A DNA stretch of 64,000 bases. Origin: Rhipicephalus microplus (taxonomy: Eukaryota > Arthropoda > Arachnida > Ixodida > Ixodidae). Shown here in pieces: positions 56,894 to 64,000 of this stretch (positions are counted from its first letter, which is position 1; each line of letters opens with the position of its first letter). Where the stretch lies: assembly GCF_043290135.1 (NCBI RefSeq), contig NC_134710.1:13407321-13471320 (forward strand), written 5' to 3'. The position numbers were made by a program, and so were the translations under genes. A model generated the notes under the pieces. It made no database searches. It was not told the origin of the DNA and saw only the letters and a program-made list of their open reading frames with translations.

Positions 56894-57820
56894 CGTACCA
56901 TCGCTGCTCTTTTCCTCTCCGAACGTGGGAACAGCCGGACAAAGTGTTCGATGTCGCTGATATCACCACTGAAGACACAAACTGGGGAAGCGCCCGTCCC
57001 AGTCTTGAAAGGCCAAGCCGACGTGTATGCTGAGTCAGTCGATATCCTGTAAAGAAGCGTCAATTGTTCTCCAGAAAGTCTGTTGATTACAAATGACTGG
57101 TGTGGAAACTTTGGCATCATCCTGAAGTAATTGAAGATTACAGTCTTGTTGTTGTGGTAAATTTTAGCAGCTCTTATTTTTTGAACACAAGTTTACACTT
57201 TACGTGCAAGGGCATCAGTTTTTTTTTCATTGCTTCAATTTCATTGTGTGATGGTATTCATTGAAACTTCACATTAAAGCTCTTGTCCATCAGGTGTTTG
57301 ATGGGTGCCAGATATTGCCTGGCGAGCTCTTCTTGGGGTATATCTCGATGCAGTTACTCTAATGCCGACTATGAATCAGTCAGGAATACTACATTTTGTG
57401 CAGAAACGGATCGTAACTTTCGGAAAGCCGTGGTGATTGCGGCACGGTTTCTACTGTTGTGAACGACGCAACATAATCCAGGCGACTCGACCCTGGCACA
57501 CCCAGGGAGGGCATGCAGAAAGCCGCTGCGCAGCTATTCGCTTGCGCGCCCACCGGTCTGTCGCTAACCACAGCACACGGTAACCACAGTAAACGGTGCT
57601 TAAACGGTCTAACAATGAGAAAGTGCTTCGGCAGCTGGAACGGTGGGTTTCACCGGTAGTTTAGGAACTCTGAAGTTACAAGCGACGTCCACAAAAGACC
57701 ATGGCAGGTTGGTATGGCTGCATTGAGGCGATTTCAAACCTAAATGTCTAAATGTGTTCAGTATGGTGCAGGAAGGGTCTTCGCTTGGTGATGGGAGTCC
57801 CTCAGGTGGCGTCACGAAGT
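56894..57820 (-). pseudogene. RNase H region of an I/R1-like LINE
   Basis: On the minus strand, from about 57430: VVFLTDS, stop, SALE, stop, LHRDIPQEELARQYLAPIK, then FNVKFQ, stop, IPSHNEIEA. This is a ribonuclease H pattern (LTDS-x-SAL ... QWIPSH-x-GI-x-GNE-x-AD) with TGG and other codons lost. Past a break it reads AYTSAWPFKTG and DIEHFVRLFPR, the usual C-terminal knuckle with Cys residues missing. No RT core remains in the window. It is related in type to 16561-18522 but in the opposite direction. Confidence 0.7.
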
Positions 57821-58183
57821 TGAGTCTTTACACTCCGTCTTTTGGCGTCTCGGGCTTTGCTGACGCAGCTATCAAGATTAGGCGAGTTCACCGCAGGCAC
57901 GGCCCTGTTTCGACGGCTAAGACCAAGAACTGACTCACATTTCTACTTTGTGTGTAGACTGGTAGAACACATGTTTGTCGGGTGTGCGCACACAATTGTG
58001 TGTTTAGTGGTGTTTAATATTATCAACCATGCCTTGAACCACAATCAGACTGAGGTACAGTAGGATGGAAAAATGGCTACACCATTGTCACTCGTTGTTT
58101 TCGAATGATTATAGAGTCATCCACACAAAAAGGCGTCCGCTCCTGTAACCGCTTCTTCTCTCCCACTTAGGCCTCACTACACC
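57821..58183. other. Unassigned leader of the gypsy element
   Basis: No LTR or primer site can be recognised upstream of the gag frame, so the 5' limit of the outer gypsy element is unknown. Confidence 0.35.
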
Positions 58184-59090
58184 ATGAGTACCTCTCAACG
58201 AGACCCTCCAGTATTCTCAGGCCCCCGCGGCGAAGACTTCGAGGAATGGCTCGATCATTATGACCGCACCATCGTTTGTAATTCTTCAGACGAGGCGCGT
58301 AAATTGCGCTACATTCCTTTTAACCTCAATGGGGTAGCCAAAACCTGGTTCTACAACCACGAAAGCGACTTCTCGAATTGGCCGGCCTTCACGGGGTATC
58401 TCCGTCAGATAATAAGCACGTCTGCCGAATGCTCTGAGGTATCGAAAGAGAAGCTTGCAACTGACATCCGAGCTAGCACCCGACGAATTATATACATCCT
58501 ACTATGAAGATGTTCTCGTTGTCTGACACCGTGCCCGAAGTAACATGGCGGAAGCCGATCGCATACGACACATTGTGAAATGTACCAACTCTGCGGCCTT
58601 AATGCTCTCGTCATCCAAACTCCAAATACAACGGGACGTCATTACCACACCCCTACGCCTGGACGTGCTCCATTCCATACGCCTTCCACACGCCTCCTGT
58701 GACGCTCGCCTTACTGGAGAACATGAATTGCGAGTCCTTATACGCACAATTTTCAGAAAGGAACCACATGGCCTTGTGTCGGGCAACCCAACCATTTCGT
58801 CTGTCCGCACTTCTGCCCACCTGCATAAAATCATCAAGGATGAACTGACATCAGTGACAAATATCGCACATGCCCGTCTCCTGCGCTATTTCGTGCGCCT
58901 TCGTACGCAGACGTTTCATCACGTGCCCCTGCACCGATTTCAACCATGCCTGCGGAAATTGGATGCGACCATTTGGCAGCGATGGGAGCGCAGGCACCCA
59001 TGCCACCCCACTACTCTACATGGCGATCCTTGCACCCCGTCTGCACCAGCATAAGGGGTCATATATCCCGTTTCTGCCACCACCGTCAGC
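58184..59090 (+). pseudogene. Outer gypsy gag
   Basis: The frame starts MSTSQRDPPVFSGPRGEDF and EEWLDHYDRTI, then NLNGVAKTWFYNHE, typical of the retrotransposon gag capsid domain. It ends at 58507 by frameshift and resumes as SNMAEADRIRHIVK near 58540. A degenerate zinc knuckle (VCTSIRGHISRFC) lies near 59040-59080, with irregular spacing. Gag would form the particle. Confidence 0.75.
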
Positions 59091-59332
59091 AGGATGAACG
59101 ACGTGGTTATTCAGCTAACAAAAAAGTCTTTGCCCCGAGACCTTATGCCTACGATTCTGCACAGTTTCCGTCCACTGCTATTCTCCGTCACCATTTCGGC
59201 GTACGTCATCACCCCTGCGTCCTGCTCTCATCTCTCTGGACAGGCACTCGGAAAACTAGAAGGTGCAGTTTTTGGAGCGAAAGGTGCTCGTTATCAAAAC
59301 GTTACAACTTCTCCGTCTCGTCCAGCTAATTA

Positions 59333-59646
59333 TTGTCTGTTGGTGTGGAAGGTGTTTCTTTTGACGCCTTTATAGAAACTGCAGCCACCATTTCGGTAAC
59401 CGATCGTGAATTGTGGTCTCGCCAGTGTAAAGTGCAAACTCCTTATGCCGGCCCCACAATATGCAGTGCTAATGACAGTCCAATTTGGCCAACCGGACAG
59501 TGTACTGCTCGCGTTCTCATCGATGGAATCCGCCATCACATACAGTTGACTGTGCTGTCTTCTTGCTTTCATCAGGTAATTTTAGGCTGGGACTTCTTGT
59601 CAGCTACGTATGCTGTAATTTCGTTTAGTCGGCCCCTCAATCATAT
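59333..59646 (+). pseudogene. Outer gypsy protease, N-terminal part
   Basis: VEGVSFDAFIETAATISVTD holds the retropepsin active site region, where D-[ST]-G is expected; here it is E-T-A, so the catalytic Asp and Gly are lost. Then VILGWDFLSATYAVISF, the usual 'ILG-x-DFL' block. The frame is cut by the inner gypsy LTR at 59647 and resumes at 61014 with ITDPG. Confidence 0.75.
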
Positions 59647-59814
59647 TGCAACGAAGATGCGCGAGTCTACGGGACGTGGAAGAAGAAGAAGAGTAGTGGA
59701 GCAGTGCTTGAACTGTGTGGCTGGGTGAACCGGACTAGGCCTGTCTCAGAAATACGCTGCTCTTTTCCAACGCCATTTCACCTCACCTGTAAATAAACAC
59801 AATCACTCGTAACA
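59647..59814 (+). repeat. 5' LTR of inner gypsy element
   Basis: Starts TGCAAC and ends GTAACA. By hand count it differs from the 3' LTR at 14 of 168 positions, nearly all transitions. An AATAAA-type signal (TGTAAATAAACAC) lies near the end. The sequence GTTTGGTGGAAAGTACC follows where a primer-binding site is expected. Confidence 0.88.
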
Positions 59815-59869
59815 GTTTGGTGGAAAGTACCAGGTACATCGATCTGGGGGACCCAGCTCTACCGATTTT

Positions 59870-60532
59870 GTGACGGAGCAGACGCTTGGCAGGCTTGCCA
59901 CCGCAGCTATCAGACATGGAGGACGCGGGAGCAGGCCATGCCATAACAACCTCGTTGCTGATGAGCCACACGCTCACTCGCCAGGAAAAGCTCGCTGCAG
60001 CACGCCGGAACGTCAACCAAGGACCTTTTCGGGGCAGCCGGATGACGACGTTGAGGATTGGCTAAAGCACTACCAAAAAGTGAGTCGCAGCAACCGCTGG
60101 AGCACTGCTAAGCAGCTCGAGAACGTGGTGTTTTTTCTCGTCGGCACCGCGTCTCTTTTGTTCGACTACCATGAGAGTGCGTTGACCACATGGGATTTTT
60201 TGTGGACGAGCTGAAGAAATGTTTTGGTGACTCAACTGCTAAGGTGAAGCAGGCGGAGCAAACGCTTTCAAGCAGAGCTCAGTTACCTGGTGAAACATGC
60301 ACCACCTACATCGAGGCCGTCTTGAAGCTTTGCGGAATCGTGAATGCGACCATGTCTGACGAAGATAGGGTAGGTCATCTGCCCAAGAGAATCGCGGAAG
60401 ACGTGTGCAATTTTCTCATCACTAAGAAAGACCTACACACACCTTCCGACTTAAGGAGACACTGCCGAGCGTTTGAAGCGCTAAAGAGGAGGAGAGTCCT
60501 ACCAAAATTCGATCAACTAGCGCGCCTTTGAA
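59870..60532 (+). pseudogene. Inner gypsy gag
   Basis: PRTFSGQPDDDVEDWLKHYQ and VGTASLLFDYHESALTTWDF are capsid-type motifs; a one-base shift near 60195 leads to FVDELKKCFGDSTAKVKQAE and GETCTTYIEAVLKLC. There is no zinc knuckle or protease before the deletion. Confidence 0.75.
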
Positions 60533-60559
60533 CATTGTCTTCTCAAGAACACAGCAGGA

Positions 60560-60790
60560 GTTGCAACGATGCCAAGCATATCCCCATAGAGTTTTCTCCT
60601 GGTGACTACGTTTGACTGTGGGCTCCTGTTCGTAGAAAAGGATTGTACCGGAAGTTTCTAGCAAACTATTCCGGCCAATTCGTGATAGTTACTCGTCTCA
60701 GGGACGTCGATTACGTTGTCGCCCGAGGCACAGCCAATTACCGGCGTTCGCGCACTACGCAAGTTGTTCACGTAGCCCGCCTCAAATAGT
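60560..60790 (+). pseudogene. Inner gypsy integrase C-terminal tail
   Basis: FSPGDYV, stop (TGA where Trp is expected), LWAPVRRKGLYRKFLANYSG, FVIVTRLRDVDYVVARG and VVHVARLK match the chromodomain-less C-terminal region of gypsy integrases. TAG follows, then a purine-rich GCCGCCGGGG tract before the 3' LTR. Confidence 0.75.
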
Positions 60791-60845
60791 ACCACCATAG
60801 GCCTACTTAACTCGCTCGGCGAGCTTCGTCTGCCGCCGGGGTAAA

Positions 60846-61013
60846 TGCAACAAAGATGAGTGAGCCTATGGGACGCAGAAGAAGAAGAAGAGTAGTGGAG
60901 CGGCGCTTGAACTGTGTGGTTGGGTGAACCAGACTAGGCCTGTCTCAGAAGTACGCTGCTCTTTCCCAACGCCATTTCACCCCACCTGTAAATAAACACA
61001 ATCACTCGTAACA
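60846..61013 (+). repeat. 3' LTR of inner gypsy element
   Basis: Same length and termini as the 5' LTR (TGCAAC ... GTAACA), about 92% identical. Confidence 0.88.
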
Positions 61014-62270
61014 GTATTACGGATCCTGGGCTTTCTTCTACTGCCATGGTTTCGTCGCCCAACCTTGTCACAGCTGCAGATTTTCACCTGCCCCTCGGAC
61101 AAAAACGTGTTCTTGCGATCGAGTCACGAGACATTCTAGAGGGTGACGCAGTGGTTGTTCCTTGCCAGCCGGCCATTTTTTGCGGGATCGTCATGGCAAC
61201 TTGTTCAGTGTGGTTCACACGTGGTTATACAAGTATCACCGCCCTGCTGTTGGGCGGAACCACTGTTGCCAACACTAGCGAAGAAGCACTGGTATGTGTC
61301 GTCACTGGCTTATCTGCTTCGTCATTCTGAAAGTGTATGCCAGCGGAAGGTTCATCTTCTCTTCTCAAGGCCACTATATGTAAAGATCTCAATCCAACAC
61401 AATCTGAGGTCTTGCTAGAATTATTGATGAAGCACAAAACTTGCTTTGACGTTTGTTTCAAAACCATGGGTCAAACAACAGTGCCCGCTCCTCGTACCAA
61501 CACCAGTGGTATTCGTGTCATTCACCGCCGCCCTTACCGCGTGTCGGCTTCTGACCGCAAGGTCATAGAAGAACAAGTCAACCACATGCTCGCGGGCAAC
61601 GCCATCAGGCCTTCGACAAGCGCATCATCTTCTCCTGTCGTGCTAGTAAACAAACAAAGAATGGCTCGGTTCAATTTGGCATTGATTACAAAGCACTCAA
61701 CAAAACTACTCGTAAGGACGTCTATCTAATGCCTGTCATTGACGACGCTCTTGATACTTTACAAGTTGTCGAGTACTTTTCAAGCCTCGACTTGCTCTCT
61801 CATTACCGGCAGATTTAGATGCACGAGTCTGATAAAGAAAAGACTGCGTTTGCTACGCCAGGTAGGCTCTTTGAAATCAATGTGATGTCTTTTGCCTATG
61901 CAACGCCCCAGCCACATTCGAACGAATGACAGACATGGTACTGCGTGTATGAAAATGGAAAACTTGCCTTTGCTACCTGGACGACATTGTCATCTTTTCG
62001 TTCAGATTCTCGCAGCACTTGGAACAGCTATAGGAAGTTCTCACGCATTTAGCTAAGGCCAGTTTCCAGCTCAACACTAAGAATTGCCGTTTTGCCAGTC
62101 ACAGCATCAAGGTACCGTGGCAGCCTCATCGGGATCGGGCTCAATGCCATGTTTACTGACGACTTGAAACATGGAATTTCACCCAATCTTCTGACTGCGA
62201 GCGCACCCTTTGCCTGTCGGATGACTTTGCAGCCTCCCTTCACACTCTTAGGCGATGCCTCACAATATGG
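61014..62270 (+). pseudogene. Outer gypsy protease end and reverse transcriptase
   Basis: After the inner element the frame gives ITDPG ... ADFHLPLGQKRVLAIESRD, then KDLNPTQSEVLLELLMKHK, RRPYRVSASDRKVIEEQVNH and SSPVVLVNKQ (RT start). After a shift at 61660: DYKALNKTTRKDVY, DDALDTLQVVEYFSSLDL, a stop at 61816, ESDKEKTAFATP and, in another frame, CLCYLDDIVIFS with both catalytic Asp present (about 61970). At least four frame breaks. Confidence 0.85.
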
Positions 62271-62960
62271 CCAGTGCTTCGCCATTTCTCCCCTGCAGCA
62301 TCTACTGTGCTACACACTGATGCAAGTAGACTTGGCATCGGTGATGTCGTTCTTCAGTGGAAACAGGCTTCCGAAGAACAAGTCGTGGCCTACGCGAGCC
62401 GTACTTTTTCACCTACTGAGTGGTCTAGTAACTTAAGTACTCGGCTGCTGAACCGAAGGTCACAGGATCGAATACCGGCTGTGGCGGCTGCATTTACAAT
62501 AGAGGCGAAAATGTTGTAGGCCCGTGTGCACAGATTTGGGTGCACGTCCAAGAACCCCAGGTGGTCGACATTATCGGAGCCCTCTACTACGGCGTCTCTC
62601 ATAATCTTGTGGTGGTTTTGGGACATTAAAACGCACATATCAATCAATAAATCAATCGATCAAATCACCTGCTGAGGGAAATTACAGCATCACCGAACAA
62701 GAATGTCTCGCCATCGTGTGGTCCGTGCAAACGTTTCACAATCTTGGCTCACCGCAGTGTTCTGTGTTGGTTATCGTCTCTCAAAAATTTGTCGGGATGC
62801 CTTGGCCGTTTGGTGCTACGATTGCAAGAGTATGACTACAGCGTCACATATAGGTCGGGTCGGCAGCACCAAGATGCCGATGTTTTGTCGCGTTGCCCAC
62901 TCTCGCCAAGCGCCTAAGCGTCACCTTCCATCTGTTCGTCACCGACCAGCCAAGTGACTA
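62271..62960 (+). pseudogene. Outer gypsy RNase H, split by a SINE
   Basis: VLHTDASRLGIGDVVLQ and VVAYASRTFSPTE (62290-62420) are the first half of a gypsy RNase H. The SINE follows. At 62670 it resumes with [19 protein letters not shown], the expected next block. [10 protein letters not shown] and HQDADVLSR (about 62825-62895) end the domain after a frameshift. Confidence 0.85.
62421..62664 (+). mobile_element. Ruka-like SINE inside gypsy RNase H
   Basis: It starts at TGGTCTAGT, lacking the first ~10 bp of the head, and ends with an ATCAATCAATAAATCAATCGATCAAA tail. TCACCTACTGAG (62409-62420) and TCACCTGCTGAG (62665-62676) are an 11-of-12 target duplication. Confidence 0.95.
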
Positions 62961-63129
62961 AGCAGACGGCTGTTGGTTCGAAACAGTTCACTGCCTTGGC
63001 GGACCTTCTTTCGTCCACAGATCCTACCTCGCCTCAACATGCCGATACCTACAGTCGTACAATCATCGATCGGCTCATTGGCTTATCCCGTGCTCCATAA
63101 AGCCGCTTAAGACGATAGCATGCATGTTT

Positions 63130-63960
63130 AAAGCTTCAAGATTGAAGATTATGTCGACAAATTTACCATCCTCTCGGTAACCAATGGGGTCTCGTCATTC
63201 CTCGCTCACTTCTTCTGGAGGTCTTACATGCGTTTCATGACGACGCGACAGCTGGCCACTTAGGGTTCCACAAGACTTACGACCGCCTCAAGACTCGCTG
63301 CTTTTGGCCTGGCCTCTCCACTTGTCTCGCCAAGTACTTCGGTTTCTGCGCGTCATGCCATCACCGAAAACGTACCACGTTTCTTCCTGCGGGGCCATTG
63401 CAACTACCGTGCCCGTCCATTTCCCTTGAATTCGTGGGCATAGACTTATACGGAGCCCTTCCGCTAACGTTGTGTTTTTACTGTCACGGGCCACCTTGCT
63501 CGCTACGCGGAGACGGCAGCTCTACCATCTAGTGCCACCTCTGAAGTCGCCGATTTTTTCCTTCCCGCCATTATTCTATTCCATGGCGCACCGCGTGTGC
63601 TTCTTAGTGACCGTGGCAAGACATTTCTTTCGTATGTCCTTGCTGAAGTCCTCCAGGTCTCTAACACCATCCACAAGACCACATTAGCGTATCATCCGCA
63701 TACTAATGGTCTGACAGATCATTTCCACTAAACTTTCTCCGACATGATCTCCATGTAGGTTCAACCGGATCACGAAAACTGGCACACAATACTTCCTTGC
63801 GTCAAGTACGCATATAATACTGCCATACAACGTACGATGAATTACAGCCCGTTTTTCCTCGTGTATGGCTGTGTATGACCTTGGTTCTGGACACCACCTT
63901 TTTGTCCATATCCTTCGTTCGATCTTCATCTCTCTCGGAATAGTTCGCTGCTCGCACCAC
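63130..63960 (+). pseudogene. Outer gypsy integrase
   Basis: The HHCC zinc-binding region is present (LHAFHDDATAGHLG ... FCASCHHRK, 63222-63370). The catalytic core shows EFVGIDLYG (first Asp) and LLSDRGKTF (second Asp). Where H-x-x-TNG-x-x-ER is expected it reads HPHTNGLTDHFH, stop: the catalytic Glu is replaced by Asp and a stop follows. WHTILPCVKYAYNTAIQ and YSPFFLVYG continue to near the window end. Integrase would insert the cDNA; this copy is dead. Confidence 0.85.
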
Positions 63961-64000
63961 CCGCTGCCGTGGAATTGACTGCGCCAACACTGTTACCATT

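Larger units (their letters stand above)
59647..61013 (+). mobile_element. Inner gypsy-type element with pol deletion
   Basis: It is bounded by 168-bp LTRs and keeps only gag and the integrase C-terminal tail; the pol centre is deleted near 60535. The flanks ATAT and GTAT are consistent with a 4-bp duplication with one change, and the outer protease/pol reading resumes cleanly after it. Its gag differs from that of the host element, so it is a separate family. Confidence 0.88.
58184..64000 (+). mobile_element. Ty3/gypsy LTR retrotransposon, outer, runs off window
   Basis: Order gag, CCHC remnant, protease, RT, RNase H, integrase is that of Ty3/gypsy. It is interrupted at 59647-61013 by another gypsy element and at 62421-62664 by a SINE. 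Multiple stops and frameshifts affect every domain. No LTR is seen; the 3' end lies beyond position 64000. Confidence 0.9.

Overview
The window looks like repeat-dense nuclear DNA of a hard (ixodid) tick, most likely a metastriate such as Rhipicephalus. The main clue is ten copies of a tRNA-derived SINE with the layout of the tick Ruka family: a head with A and B boxes, a conserved body, and an ATCA-type tail. They sit among tick-type CR1/Jockey-like, RTE-like and RNase H-bearing non-LTR elements, Penelope-like elements and Ty3/gypsy elements. I see no bacterial operon, rRNA or CRISPR array, and no intact host protein gene. Species assignment is inference.

Layout. 1-2.5 kb: a scrap of reverse transcriptase (RT). 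2.5-10.7 kb: a terminal-inverted-repeat (TIR) DNA element interrupted by a second copy of itself; the outer copy also carries a different 1.7-kb TIR element, a palindrome and a GACA/GATA array. Both family copies hold a promoter/exon/intron-like cassette. 13.3-16.1 kb: two SINEs and a broken THAP-domain fragment. 16.5-18.5 kb: a decayed RT plus RNase H element. 18.5-25.3 kb: a minus-strand CR1/Jockey-like element (5' repeats, ORF1 with a 2A-like motif, endonuclease, RT) split by a plus-strand element with intact RT motifs. 25-28 kb: a simple-repeat family, a GGGTG-rich MITE-like element and a ~100-bp satellite cut by a SINE. 28.4-30.7 kb: two Penelope-like copies head to head. 30.7-58 kb: mostly unassigned AT-rich DNA with SINEs, hairpin repeats, RT fragments, microsatellites and one GC-rich island near 45 kb. 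58.2-64 kb: a decayed Ty3/gypsy element whose pol is cut by a smaller gypsy element with 168-bp LTRs and by a SINE in its RNase H region; it runs off the window end.

The genes here are almost all transposon genes, most with stops, frameshifts or lost catalytic residues. The value of the window is its insertion chronology (X into X, LINE into LINE, gypsy into gypsy, SINE into gypsy and into satellite) and a few less ordinary structures: the duplicated promoter-intron cassette inside a TIR element, the Penelope palindrome, a family of foldback hairpins, and TIR-bounded tetranucleotide arrays. Element boundaries come from reading the sequence by eye; percentages were counted by hand only where stated.
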